DNA of 64,000 bases from Diorhabda sublineata (GCF_026230105.1 NC_079485.1:15632872-15696871); one strand, 5' to 3'. Shown: positions 12,320 through 26,900, counted from the first letter of the stretch. Numbers and translations are program-made. The notes: a model not told the origin generated them from the sequence alone.

Positions 12320-12560
12320 TGCTGATTCCTCAAGAGGATTCTAGTTCCCTTCCTTTGCTAGTTTATCAATCATCTCATTTCCTCCTACTTTAGTGTGTCT
12401 TGGTACTCACAACTTTGTTAAGTTTAAAAAATGATTCCCAAAGAATTATTAATTATACAAGAGCTAGTGCTTTACTGACTGCTTGGTGATCATACAAGAT
12501 TATTATTATCAGCACATTTCTTATTGACATTGAACTGATCTCTAATTGCGTAAATTTCTA
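12320..12560 (-). pseudogene. LINE RNase H domain remnant
   Basis: Minus-strand frames contain a SDHQAVSKALALV-like segment and then PRHTKVGGNEMIDKLAKEGN. These fit the IYSDSQAAL and WVPGHSGVxGNExADxLA motifs of RNase H domains in Jockey/R1-type LINEs. The two motifs are in different frames, so the copy is dead. Confidence 0.55.
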
Positions 12561-13761
12561 TTTGGAGTTTTTAAAAACTATTTAGTATTTTGTTCCAGAC
12601 TCATATACTCCTACTTACTTTAAAACAGTATACCTTTCAATTGTATTCTTTTCCTAGTACTATTTCCTGTTTGTTACTAGATTCTGTATTTACTCGTTCT
12701 ATCAATTTCCAGAAATTGTGTAATGAATTGAAACATCATTAAATCAGTATTGGTATGAGAATTCGTTTATGTTTTTATCAGTTATATATTTGGAATTTCT
12801 GGTGAATCGTTGATAATGTTCATACTGTTTTAGTACCACTATACCAATATTTACAATTATGCTATCTGGTCCTTTGAACCTTCTATTTATCGTTGATTCG
12901 TATCCGGCTCGAAGGATCAGACAGTGTAATTATAAATGTTAGTAAACCGTGTTTTTGGTTATATTTGTTTCAATTGTATATCCTAAATATTTAGGGTAGT
13001 TATAGAGTTCTTATATTTAGACGTTATAGTTTTGGAATATGTGATTGTTTTAAGGCTGGTGGTAAAACTGATTAAATCAATTAAAATAAGAATCAAGAAA
13101 AACGAAATAGTACTAGAACACCTTATATTAAATTCATTGAGCATAGTATGCACCAGTATTTCTAAAAAAAGAATTATGACTAATGTACAATTGTGGAAAC
13201 ATTTATTTACAAATGTTCAACCAATACATAAGCTGAAGATTCGATACTATAAAAGGTTTAGACAAAGTTGTGCTTATATATCGCCAGTATCAAATCTTTC
13301 TACACAGATTGTCCCAGAATTTAATATGCTAATTTAAAATCAAGCAAAACTGATAAGAATGCATCGACATAGATAATTAAATCCTATTCAGTAAACCATT
13401 AGTATTTATTTTGATTAAAATTATGGCAAACATAAAGTTACTGTTCAAATTTTACTTCACTATTCATTTTTTAGAAGCAAATTATTCCTTCAAGTCTTTT
13501 TATCAGTTTTCTAATAATAACACCATTTCTTGATAAAACAAAACCTGTTCTAGACCTTTCTTTGCTATTAAAAATTGTGTCATAAGATCTGAATTATACT
13601 AAAAAAACAAATCAACAGGATATATGTGAGTGTCTCATTAAATATTACATAATTTTAAATGAATTAAAATTGAAACATTCTAATAAATTCTGAGACATCC
13701 TGTACATATCAATTTACCTTCACTTTATAAAGCAGTTTTCCAGAGCTACTTTAATGTAGGT
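12561..13761. other. Gene-free stretch
   Basis: Nothing recognised. A 101-codon open frame at 13032-13337 (+) is rich in Ile/Lys and has no known motif. About 12895-12930 (tccggctcgaaggatcag) resembles 19325-19355 (tccggctcaaagaatcag), suggesting a dispersed repeat. Confidence 0.4.
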
Positions 13762-13994
13762 AGTACACGCTCGCCAAGGTGACCCGAGAGTGTACACGGA
13801 GTTATTTCGACCTCCCTGAGTACTCTGAAAAAGTCAAAGGAAGTAAAGACATCTAGGGAGTATTTCTAGTACAAGCTCGCACTGTACGATTCGTTACGAA
13901 ATTCTTGGAAATGTTGACATAAAAACTGATTAGAGGAGTATTATAGACGATATCCCAGAGTCTCGTGCTCGGGTCGCATTGATGAGCGTGTACT
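13762..13994. repeat. Fold-back/MITE-like element of about 233 bp
   Basis: The left end AGTACACGCTCGCCAAGG is an imperfect inverted copy of the right end (13984-13994 and the bases before it). About 25 of 30 positions match, running on through GACCCGAG. No transposase is present. It looks like a short non-autonomous DNA element; the target duplication is not clear. Confidence 0.55.
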
Positions 13995-15710
13995 GCCGGC
14001 ATAATATTTCCAACTATTGTTGTACACCAGCAAACGAAAAGTACAATGCCGTTTCGGCACAGCCGTAATCAAAAATAAATAAATTCTACTTCAGAAAAAT
14101 ATTTTTTTGAAGGTTTTCTACAGTTGTAAAATACAAAGTAACAAAAGAATAAATGCGTTCAAAAAATGAATAATTATAAAAAGGTCGACAAAAATATTTG
14201 TAATTAAATATAATTGTTTAAAGCGACACTAATTTCATAGCAAATAGTTTTTTTAAATAAAATATAACAAGAAATATATTCAGATTCTAACAGGTTGTTT
14301 GCAGAACACACTTAGAGCTTCATGATAGTAAAAAATTTCCATATCTTCGTCTGATTAATTTCTTAATGTTCCAAGAAAATAACTAGAGCGTAGGCAGACA
14401 TAAAACAAATACGGCTCTGTACAAATATGAAGGACGCTTAAGATGGTTGAGGTGTCTGCTCACTACACCGTAACCAATATATGAACACTACTCATACTAG
14501 ACCGTTAAATCACAGACTAATACTGTCGCCTACAACTCACGTAACGTCAAGACTATTATGCCACTTTGCTTGACGGCTGGGCGGTGAGTATACTGCACTT
14601 GATGACTGCCTCACCATTGTCATCTGTTGATGGCACTACAAGACACCACACAATACTTTGTACATGGGAAATTAAAACTCGGTTTTGGTGAATGTAGCGG
14701 ATACAAAACGCCGTTGATCCATTTAGGTGGGCATGGTAGAGCGTAACATGTCAGATACTTTTCTAGCATGTTAAAGGTATGGTGTAGTTAGCAGACTTAT
14801 TAAATTGAAAATTAATACAATAAACTAATCTCAAATTTGAAAATTGAGATTCGATAGAAGGAACAAAAGCCCTACTGACGCCGCAATCGAGTTTAGGGTC
14901 ACATGTTGCGACCAATATTATACTCAAAATAAAAAAAAGAAACTCATTTCGTCAAAGTAGTAAAGTTACATCCTTCATCTTTTGAAATTTTTGGCACTCA
15001 CTTGTCAACTTAGCTACCCCATAATGCTGTTTGACAAAAGATAAAATAAATCGACTGTTTCGTTTTTGAAACTCCAGGATTAGTTTGTTTAAAATAAAAT
15101 TTAATTTAAAAAATCGAAAATATAAATTAAAAGTGATATTGTTAAACAATAAAAAGAGTTGATTTGATAACAGCATAAAACATTTCAGAGTTAGTACCAA
15201 ATTTATAAAATTTATTTACAAGAAATCAGATAAAAATATAACTGTAGTGAAGCCCTCATTTTACAATAAAAAGATTGAATGTGACTTTACGTCATTATTA
15301 AAAACATTAAAAGTTACAGCTGATTTATTTGGAAGTTTTCTTTTCATGATCAGTTTATTTTTTATACAGCTGAAACTTGTTCAGGTCTAAAATCATCTCA
15401 TTTAGTCTCTCGAGCTGGATTTTAAGAAATAAATATGTCCTGTAGTCGAGTTGTGATTAATTATCTGATAAAGTTCAAATAACACTACATATAAAATGGT
15501 ATCCATTTCAACTGAATAAAAAATAGCACAGACATCGGACAAATAAAGGTATCATCGCCATCTATTGACAAACAACTGAACTTGGTTAATAATGTGTGAA
15601 TGAGTAGTATGCTTGAATTGTCATAGTGGCGTATCATATAATTCCGTATCCCTACAAAACAGCTAATTACACAATGAAAACTAAATGTATCACTCTCGAT
15701 TTCTTTCGCA
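13995..15710. other. Gene-free spacer 3' of simjang
   Basis: No gene, RNA or clear transposon seen. The rightmost few hundred bases are where the simjang 3' UTR (transcribed leftwards) must lie; I could not place its poly(A) site with confidence. Confidence 0.45.
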
Positions 15711-17211
15711 TCATGTCTTCCAATTGTGACGTTGTTGTTGGGTTGGTGGTGGAATCATATCCAACAGGTACTGTCGATGTAGATCGGCAGCGCGTTGTAT
15801 ATCTGCCAAATTGCCGCCAGCCGTGTTTTTACCGGTCGCGGCTGCTTGTGCCATCGCCAACTGATACGGGTAAAATAGCGGGGAAAATTGAAGCATATGC
15901 GCAGCTGCTGGAGGCCCGCCAGCAGATAAACCTAAAAGAATAAAATCAAAATTATCGGGAACAAAATTTATAGATTTACTTACTTCTTAAGATCTGCTGA
16001 TGTAACGCCTGCATAGCAGCTGCATTCTGTTGTTGCGTGTACTTATCCTGGGCGACGGAAGGAGGTGGATGACTCGGTGGATGTGAAGTGCGCGGCGGCG
16101 GCGGAGTAGGTTGTGGTGGCGGTGGTGGGGCTGGCGCGGGCGGTGTAGGTGCATGTCTCGGTACAGGTGTGGGTGTTACCGCCTTCGGAAGAGCTTCGGG
16201 TGTCACCGGTGACGGCGCTGGACTGCTTGAAGTGAATACTCCATTCTATAAAAAATATAAATATATATTATGACAAAAATTTCAATTCAATCGAAATAAA
16301 ACGATATATATATAATGTATACAGTAATCTCCCCTATAACACGGTAGGTTTCGCGTTGTAGGAGTATTTCCGTGCAACACGTTTTTACGATCCCATATAA
16401 CCCGTTGTGTATAAATTATCCATATTTATTGCTTGTCGGAAGAAACGGCTTCTAATCTCATTGAATGATTGAAAATTTTTTGAGCTTACGCTTTTATTAA
16501 ACAACTATTTGTAGGAATATTATTTTGATAGCAATCTTCTATCAAAAAATTTTCTGTTTTTGAATGTAACATGCCATTCGGCTTATTACGTTTTCTTCGA
16601 GCATTTTGAATAATCCTTTGTTCACGTATTGTGGCATAGTAGTCACTTCGGATTTATTTATTCTAATATTCGAGTTTATGAAGGAATTAATTTGTTATCG
16701 ACCTATCACTCCATTCGAGAATTCAATAAAACCTCGGAATGTATTCGAAATCGTCCTCTACATTTTAAATCAAAATAAATTTCAGTAAATTTGTGGTTTT
16801 TTTATTCTTTATATTCACTGGTAAGTTTTTTCTTTATCATTGTGTTTACAAAAATTCCGGTTATAATTATGGATTTCCCTTTTTTTTAAGCAAATTTTGT
16901 ATGATAGTTTTCATATAAATTCGTATTATCTATTTATTTGGGGAATAGAATGAATAGAACAGATTTCTGTTTGGTTATATTATAAAAAATATAAATTCAG
17001 ATTTTCTATATGCTAGAGCATAGGCTCTTTTTTAATCAAATCTGTTCTTTCTTCAGTAATTTCCATCTGTGTTCCCGTTTCCTTCCTCATTGTATTTTAT
17101 CCCGCAGTTCTACAGCTGCCAAGTTGGAGTTTCAATCAACCAAAGGACTCAACGTCACAGCCCTCAACTGGAAATTCCCGGATTTCCATAGATAAGTCCC
17201 AGTCTTATTTT

Positions 17212-17268
<57 letters not shown>

Positions 17269-17865
17269 CAATTTCTTATTTCTTAAACATTTCTTGATTT
17301 TAGGTCTCTTCTGATCTCTTATGGTTCATTTTTTTTGGTTATGCATGTTGTGTCAAATACGTCATTTATCACCAATTTGTCATACTTGACTTCTTGTGTA
17401 TTTTGTTTAAAGTATGGTAATAATATTCTTTGTTCCTCTTGTATTTTTTTGGTCATCTCTTATCCATATATCAGTGCCTTTTATTTTTTCTCTTTGTCTA
17501 TATACTAATATTTTTATATTTCATATGCAGTCTTTTATAAGAATGTGTCTTGCTCTACCAGGTTTAAAAAGATACTCAAAAGAAGCTCATACATAACTGA
17601 GGAAAGCGTATATGTAATGTGGAGGAAAAAAATTGTAGGGACAAGTAACCAGGATAAGAATAACTGTACCGAATCATATTCTAAAATTAAATATTGTTAT
17701 GAAACATACTCACTTGTGCGAGTCTCTGTTCGATTTCTTGCTCCTGTTGTAGAGCCTTCACAAATGCTGTCTTCAACCTATTTGTATGTTCTGCTTTCAG
17801 AGCCTTTTTGACATTATTTGTGACACACTGTTCACAAATGACAGATTTACTACCTGAAACTATAA

Positions 17866-17941
<76 letters not shown>

Positions 17942-20900
17942 GAATAATTTAGTTGTCTTGAATTGAATTACCTTTTTGTTTTTTACTATTTTCCCATTTC
18001 CAAACGGGAGTGAAGTCAGACTGGCATTGGCTACATGCAAATGGTTGTGGGGGTAATGGCATTCGTGTTTCTTTAGTGAGAAAATCAACGACATGTTCTA
18101 AGCCGACAAGATATATAAATTCTGTATTGCTCGGATTAGGTATAAAGTGCATTTCCGGAGGTGGCGGTTTTGGTGGTGGTATCTGAAAATAAAATCAGTT
18201 TACATTACTTGACAAAAAAAATTATAAAACCCAATTAATGTCTACCATTTTAATGAATAAACAGAATTTTTCAAAATACAATTATCAAAAATATAAGATT
18301 TACGATTATGTATAATTTTTGATGAGACCAACATACCGAAGTTAGAAACAAGTTACTCTATAAAATTAATTAAACAAGGGAATTTCGATAAAAATCTACT
18401 CCGTTAAAAAAGTATTTAATCAAGCCATATAAAAAGTTGAAAGTGCCTTATGGGAAACCTGGCTCTTGCATGCAATATATTGATTCTAAAGTACTTCATT
18501 ATTGGCCAAGATGAAGTCCTTTCTCTCAGAGAGGGATGATGTAGTGGAACGGATCGTTTTATTTTTTATTTCATTAAAATAAATTGCTAACCTAGTTATT
18601 AAACGTTTCAAATTATCAATAGAATTGTTATTGTTACCAATTAATACCTGTGACGAAGACACGGCGAAAATAAAGACATATTTCGTCTGGCCATAACCAA
18701 TAACTGCAGTATAAAGGAAGGAAGAGCATACGATATTGAAATAATAATAAATGTAATTTAACTTAAAAAATAAGTATGGGGGCAAGGCTACAAAATCCAT
18801 CAATAAGTAAAAAATACTTTAAACTGGCCAAAAAACCTTGGGTTGATGGCCTTGTGGTACAAAAGTTTAAAAAAGAAGTTTGTTCAAATTAAAATTGAAA
18901 AACAGCATAATCCTTTCGAAGTTCATAATACTTCTTTTAAATAAATACCTGCAATAATGTTTTTTCCAATTGTTTTCTTAATGCTAATTTTGCAGCAGCT
19001 TGTCTTTGAGCAGGAGTTTGGTTGTCTTCTCTAGGTCTCTCCTAAAATAATAATTATAATTAATTGGAATGATAATTATCAGAATAAATAATAGATAATT
19101 AAATACAAATATAAAAGTTTACTGCCTATAAAAATAAATCTGTAAAAATATTGTCTATTCTATGACTTTATGCAAAGTTTCAAAACAAACCCAATTATTG
19201 GTTAAAGGAAAGTTGGAATTTCTGTAATCGTTGTAAATCATACTATCACTACATTGTCTGCTCTTTCGAATCGAACATATCAGGCTTGAAGGACCATATG
19301 TGAAATTTTTAGAATTACACTGTCTATTTCGTCATATCCGGCTCAAAGAATCAGTCAATATAATTGTTACTTTTGGTGTAGTGGTAGTAAACAGTGAGTG
19401 AGAAAATGCATACCCGAACAATAGTTAATAGTAGTCATCTGTCAGAATAATTAAAAAGACATTTTAGCGGTATTGAAATCATCATATGAGACAAAAATAG
19501 TTTTTGTGTAATCTAATATTTACAAAATATACAGGGTGTCCCAGAAATTGCACGCCAGGCTGACACGGGAGGTAGATCAGCTTTAGATCTATCAAATAAA
19601 AGCAACATGACCTCAGTAAAAGTTTTTTAGTTTTCGAGATATTAACACTTTTAGGTTTTTTCAGAAAATCTCTACTTTTTGCCCTATTTTTGTCTGTTAT
19701 GGGCATAAAAAACCTCTAATTTATAATTCTTTTTTTTTCTGGGCTACCACTAATAGTTGGTTGAGACAACCCAGTATTCATTTTAATAAAAAGTAGTACG
19801 ACATTAACAAAAAAAAACAACTCAATCTTACTTTTTGTTTCAAAGCGAAAACCTTAACTAAAGTTTGGTTAGCGACTGTGAAAAAAAAATGTACCAGACT
19901 GAGTCAGAAAATGTTCTTAAAAACTAGCCTGCTTAATGCTCCTTCCAAAATGGTACAACATTTATAGTTTTTTTTTACTAAAAATTGAATAATACCACGT
20001 TTTGTCATTGAAGTCGTAATTCTTCGAAATTAAGAAACTAAAAAATAATAGTTTTAATTGAATATGTAGCCTTCTTTTGTCTCCATATCACTGAGAAACT
20101 GAATGACCTTAAACATTTATTGACTATCTCGCTCACACTCATTGTTCGGTCGGTAACGACGTTACGAAGAGGATCAGAGGTAATACCTGCGCACTGCACC
20201 GAGGGGCGCAGGGTAAATTTAGTACTGCTCCTTGTGTTTAGTGCTACACACGTGTTCTTTAATTCCTTCGTCTTGAAGTTTCGGTTTGCATTTTTATGAT
20301 AACTTCGCATTAACTTGGATTCCGTTTTGCTAGTGTTTGGAATTAGTTTATTGGATACAGTTTCATAACGACGACTTAGCGCTCTTAGTGGACTCGATTT
20401 ACTTTGTGATTTGGACTGCTTTTAAGATGGCAAATGAACAACCTGCGCTTTTCACCTCTAGTGAGTACACAGACATGTTGTTAATTTATGGTGAGACAAG
20501 AAGCGTTTCTTCACGTGCTAACGTGAGTTATAACGCAAGATTGGCAGCGAGATTGTACTCGGAAAGATACCCTAACCGCAGGCGAGCATCCCATGAGATT
20601 ATTCTTCGCACTGTCAATGCCTGCCGAGAAGGCAGAATCCCTGGCCAAAGAAGTTCTCAAGGAAGACCACGTAGTACTCAAGAGGATGAGGTTGTACTAG
20701 AACAAGTATCGGAGGACCCATCTACTTCATTAAGGGTAATCGAACGACGTACTGGCGTTTCTAAATCGCAAGCGCAACGAATTTTGAAGAGGTATGAATA
20801 CCACCCGTACCATATTCAAAGGGTTCAAACGCTGTTAAACAGTGATTATACAAAACGTGTATCGTTTTGTCGTACAATGCTGGAGAAGCATGAGGAAGAC

Positions 20901-23900
20901 ACAAATTTTTTCAACTACGTCTTATGGAGCGACGAGTCGGCCTGTAAAAGAGATGGGTATCTTAATCTACATAATATTCACAGTTGGCAATTAGAAAATC
21001 CGCATGAAGTAAGACAAGACCGTTCGCAGCACCAATTTAAAATAAATTTATGGACCGGGATCCTCAATGGGCAAATAATTGGCCCATTCGAACTCCCTGC
21101 TACCCTTAATGCAGCAATGTATTTAGAATTTTTACAAAATGATCTACCCATTCTTTTGGAAGATGTGTCTCTTGAGACAAGAAGAAGAATGTGGCTGCAG
21201 AATGATGGGTGCCCTGCTCACTATGCCCGCGCAGTTAGAGCTTATCTGGATGACACATACCCAAGAAGATGGATTGGCCGGCTAGGACCAATTTTGTGGC
21301 CCCCATGCTCCCCAGACCTAAACCCACTGGACTTTTTCTACTGGGGATATTTAAAAGATAAAGTGTACAGTAAACCAATTCGATCGGTCAATGAATTGCG
21401 GCAACGAATCAATGAAGCAGCTCGCGAAATTACTAATTTAAGTTTAGGACGTTTAAAGACACAGTTTTTAAGAAGATGCAGGTTATGCATAAGAGCAGGT
21501 GGCAGAAATTTTGAAAATCTGCTATAATAGTTTATTCAATGTAAATTCTGAATGGTAAATATTTATTTGAATGTTGTAATTGTAAAATCTAATGAAAATA
21601 AAAAAAATACAACCCTATGTTCTGTACCCAAATTATTTTGATGTCAGCCTACAACAACAATTATAAAAGGGATAATGGATAACTCTATTAGACATTGCTA
21701 AACTAAAAAGCGATTACAGTAACTGAAAAGTTATAAGTTGAAGACAAAAGTCGGCTTAACTTTGTATTACGTATTATTTTTTATTTGAAGTATTGCGAAA
21801 GTAGTACGACTTCAATGACTATACTTGATATTTAATTTTTAGTAAAAAAAAGCTATGAATATTATACCATTTTTTAAAGAGCACTAAGTAGGCTAGTTTT
21901 TAAGAACATTTTCTGACTCAGTCTGGCACATTTTTTTTTTCACAGTCGCTAACCAAACTTTAGTTAAGGTTTTCGCTTTGAAACAAAAAGTAAGATTGAG
22001 TTGTTTTTTTTGTTAATGTCGTACTACTTTTTATTAAAATGAATACTGGGTTGTCTCAACCAACTATTAGTGGTAGCCCAGAAAAAAAAGAATTATAAAT
22101 TAGAGGTTTTTTATGCCCATAACAGACAAAAATAGGGCATAAAGTAGAGATTTTCTGAAAAAACCTAAAAGTGTTAATATCTCGAAAACTAAAAAACTTT
22201 TACTGAGGTCATGTTGCTTTTATTTGATAGATCTAAAGCTGATCTACCTCCCGTGTCAGCCTGGCGTGCAATTTCTGGGACACCCTGTATAGTTGTAATT
22301 TAATATTATGTAAGATCTTATGTAGTATCTCTCCAGCTGGCTTAAGTGAGACCAGTTTAATTGAAAAATAAAATCAAAAACCACCGAAGATTCTATGATT
22401 TCTAAAGATAGATTACCTCTTGAATAAGGTTCGGCTGCATAGGTCCACCATGCACCAAACCTTTGTTTTCTACTCCACTAACAGTCTGGCAGCAAAGTGA
22501 AAAGAATAAACAAATTTAATAAAATCAAACTACACTTTTAATTATCAACAAAAAATTTGTGACTCATTGAAATAATAATTAAAGTTTTAAAGCATCAGCT
22601 ACCAAAAAAAGTAACCCTAATATGGCTACCAGGCAACCAGGATATTAGGAAGGAGAAAATCTTGCTAAAAAGAGGCAATAACTCCTTATTTTTGACCAGA
22701 GCCCTATTGTGACCTCATGGGTTATCATATCAACAATGAACTGAATGGATGGCTAAAGGATAAGATGGAGATTTATTAGAGAAACGTTCCAAGTCTAAGG
22801 TATTTCAATAATATCAGCTGAGGCACTTCTCATGATGTTCATAAATGACTTTAAGCTAATGGTCCTTATTAAATATGATCTTAAAACAATAGGCATAGCA
22901 GAGGAAGACAACTGCAGATTATGAGAGAGGCACAGAGACAGCAGAACATCTACTGAGCAAATAATCTGTTTATTCCATCAAAAGTATTAGGGAGCAACAA
23001 TTATCGACTAATTAAGGGTGTGGAGATAAAAAATCCGTTCATTTTTAGACAGCTTAGCAAGTAGGCATTGACTAAGAATGTTATTAATTGTTTCTCATAA
23101 TTTGGCAGTTGTCAAAGTATGAACATTAGTAGTACTACTAGTAGAACTTTAGTATTGAAAATCTAAAAGAAAACGAACGAGGTAAGATAATTGTAAAATT
23201 TCATGAACAAAATCAAGATCTAAAGAAATTATTTACGGTTTACTTTCTAAAAATGGGAATAGCCATTTAAACAATTTACAATATCTATCGGCGTGTTCAG
23301 ACATGTATTTCGATTGAAAACAAGTTAGAATAAAGTGGAAAAGAGCAAAAAAATGCTAAAATAGTAGCTTTGGTTAAAAGGGCTTACGGAAAACTGGGGG
23401 TCAGTTTGCAAAAATTGGGCAGAAAATCAAAATCGATAAGGAATATGTTAGACAGCCTATCTAAAGGAACAGAATTTAGTTTGAAAAATCAAGTAATCGG
23501 CACATAAAGAATCTGAGAAACAACAAAATTCGTCTGCTAAAGTTTTGGAAATCTTTATCGAAGACGAGTTAAATTTTACTTTTGACGGTAGTGAAACAGT
23601 GAATAATGAGATTTATTATTGTCAGAAAGGCAAGGAAGTAAATCCAAAAGTGTATTTCAAAAAACACAAAAATTTACACTCGAAAGTATTAGTTTAGTTG
23701 GCGATATCTTCTCGTGGTCGTTTTTCAGCATACATTTGTCCCTCTTGAAGTTCTGTAACCGCCAAAATATATGAATAATAGTGTGCTAGATCTAGATTAA
23801 TGCAGTTCATAAAGAAAAAACATCCTGAAAAACATTTTATGGTTTGGACAGATATGGAAACTGCTCATTCTGTAAAGTACGTTGTGGAAGCTTTTGCTGA

Positions 23901-26900
23901 GTTGATTATTCCGTTTAATGAGAAGTCTAGGAATGTTCCTAATGTGCCTCAACTAAGGCCAATTGAACAAAATTTGAAACTAAACGCATATTCTGTAGGT
24001 GGGGAAGCAACTACACATGAAGAATTAAATAAGAACAAACTCCAGTAAACGCCATATTCAGTATATCATAATTTAATGCAACATTTAGGAACAAAAATTA
24101 GGAAAGCGAGCCCACTGGGTGCTGATTCGCTTATATAAAATTTGTGTAATTATTAATTTGTGTGGATTTTTTGTCCCTACACTCTTAGAGCATATATATC
24201 AAAAAATGAACTGTTCTTTTAGCAAGAACTAAAACATTTAAAAATATTTGGACTTTATAAAGAAAATATGTTTATTTATACCTTAATAGATTGGGGAGGT
24301 GCAGGCGTAATTGTCACTGAGGGTGACAAGTCTTTAACTCCCGGTGGAAAACCACTTGGTGGTCTACCCATTGAACTCCTTTGAGGTGGTTGAGGAACTG
24401 ATAAACTAGTCCTGTTATTAATTAGAGATGCATTCATAGGTGGACCATGCATACTAGCACGAGGAGGTGGTGGTTGCTGCTGAAATTTAATAACCATTAA
24501 AATAAAATCAAAAAATAGCATAATTATATAGAAACTTACAACTCTTAATAAGTGTTGAGAGTTACCACTGCCGTTGCCGGGTATATTGCTCACTTTGTGC
24601 GAATTATTAGAAGACGGATGTCGTGAATGTGCCATCTGCGGAGATTGTTGACCTTTAGGTGGAACCTTGACTGTTGTAGGGGTGATACTGAGACCACTTG
24701 GTAAACCACTAGTTGGTAAAGCTGAAACGGGAATATTAGGGGGCAAAACTGCAACATTTTCTTTTAACTGTTGAGACTGCTTGAGCTTTTTGAGAAGAAC
24801 TAGTTTCATTTCTTCGGCTCTAAGCTCTTCACGTAACCTTCTCAGGCCCCTCTCCCTATATAAAACACAATACATTATAAACACTTTTAGATAGATACTA
24901 TGGTGAAAGTCCATGAAGATGTTTTGCTGAGTTAGAAAAATATATGTTAACCAAATTAATTACCTTTGCTTAATATCAGCAGTTGTATATTCCCTAATTG
25001 GACTGAGTGGAGGCATTTCTCCTTCACTTGAATCACTGCTGTACTCAAAATTCCCGTTAACTCTTGGTTTATCTAATAAACCGTTGATTAGAGCGTCCGA
25101 ACTTTCTACATAAGATCGGGGTTCTGTTCTAGGTCTTAAAACTCTTCTAGAATTCGTTAACGGCAGTGGTTGTTGTTGAGGAATTGAAGAAGTTGAATTG
25201 TTGTTTGTTAAATGAAATGGAACGTAATTTGGAGGAGTTGATGAAGACCTGTTGCTGAAATATATATATATATGACAGTTATATCAGACGATTTTTGTGT
25301 ATATACATTTTATTACAAATACATATAAACTTGAATACTAATATGTACTTGTCTTTAGCTATCCATATGTTCCTAAAGCAATAAAATGGTTATTCATATT
25401 AGAACAAACAATGCAAATCAGATAGTACAACCATTAACATTAAAATTGTGTTCTAATCTAATCAGCATTTTTTCCGCAGTGATTAACAATCAATAATGTC
25501 CATATCCTTTTTTATATTTAATTAAAATTGTAAAAATGAAGTGTATTTTGAATAGTGCAAAGTTAACTGAAACAAAATTTCCTTTTTTGGAAAACATACT
25601 TAGTACTGGAATTGAGTGCAAATTTTAAATATTGATTATATTTGCTTTTTAGCTTTTAAATTTTACAAAAGCACCATCATAAAATATACTGTTCCATGAG
25701 TAAATTACAATATATTTTCAATATTTGAATTAGGATTCAAGTGGTGGTAATTAACTCAACAACCAATAAGTCTCTGGTCTAGTGACCATAAAAAAGTTTT
25801 TCAAACGAATTTTGCTCTATTCATCAATATAGTTTCCTTCAAAAGTGTGATACAGTCCAACACTTATACAAACTTTTTTATAGAACGTTTTTTTCGCCAC
25901 AAAATAGCTTGATACTTCAGTGATAATCTCATTTAATGCATATATTTGTTTTAAAAGGATTTCTTGTGGCCTGAAAATAGCGAATAGTTACTGGGAACCA
26001 AATCTGGGGAATATGATGGGTGAGGAAGCGATTCAAAGTTCAAATCATTAAATTTTTTTCTTCAATTGGTCCAATAATGTACAGTAATAGTCACTATTGA
26101 ATATTTTTCACTTGTTTAAATAGTCAATGAACAATATAAAATGATATCCCTAAATACAGAGGCAATAACCTTGACAGTCTATAGCTGTGGTTTTATCTCC
26201 TCATTCAATTGACTTTTTGTTATAGGAGAGATAAGCTACTCATTTAAAATATATTTTTGTTTTTAGAGCATTTATTCTGGCAGGTAAATGGCGAGTAGCT
26301 ACTGGGAACCAAATGTGGGGTATATGTTGAGCGGAGAGGCGATTCAAAGTTCAAATCACTAAATTTTCTTCTTCAATTGGTCCAATAATGTACAGTAATA
26401 ACCACTGTTAAATATTTTTTACTTGTCTAAACAGTCAATGGACAATACACAGTGAATAAGCCTAATCTTGGAAGCCTACAGTTGTGGTTTTATTCTTCAT
26501 TTAATTAAATTTTTGTCATAGGAGCATTTTTTTTTCAGAGAGAACATACTTATTCAATACATATTTTTGTTATAGAGCATTTATTCTGGCCTGTTAATGG
26601 CGAGTAGCTACTGGGAACCAATTCTGGAGAATGTGGTAGGTGAAGAAGTGATTTAAAGTTCAAATCATCAAATTTTCTACTTCAATTGGTCCAATAATGT
26701 ACAGTAGTAGTCGCTGTTGAATATTTTTCACTTGTCTAAATAGTCAATGAACAATAGACAGTGAGTAAACCTAAATACAGAAGCAATAAACTTGGCAGCC
26801 TAAAGTTGTGGTTTTGCTCACTTTTACAGGGGCCAGTTAGCTCAGATAACAACCCTTTTCATTTAGGTACATAAATCCAAATTCCATCCTTGGTTATGTG

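Larger units (their letters stand above)
19532..22287 (+). mobile_element. Mariner-like DNA transposon, apparently complete
   Basis: The 2756-bp element is flanked by TA on both sides (19530-19531 and 22288-22289), the usual target duplication of the Tc1/mariner superfamily. It starts CAGGGTGTCCCAGAAATTG and ends with the inverse. Its terminal inverted repeats are very long, about 487 bp, and nearly identical by eye. Between them lies one intact transposase frame. It is inserted in the simjang intron between the exons at 18949-19041 and 22417-22485, and its coding strand is opposite to the host gene. Near-identical ends plus an intact frame suggest a recent insertion. Confidence 0.92.

Noticed and set aside
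16088..16273. Gly-rich open frame on the plus strand
   Set aside because: It is the mirror of the Pro-rich simjang exon 15984-16245, which is supported by splice sites and family sequence.
16321..16420. Possible pogo/Tigger-type end (cagtaatctcccctataacacgg)
   Set aside because: No matching inverted end or transposase was found nearby, so it is left as an unassigned repeat-like sequence.
26829..26895. tRNA-like start (GTTAGCTCAG) suggesting a tRNA or tRNA-derived SINE
   Set aside because: Only the A-box-like part fits; no B box, anticodon arm or acceptor pairing could be built.
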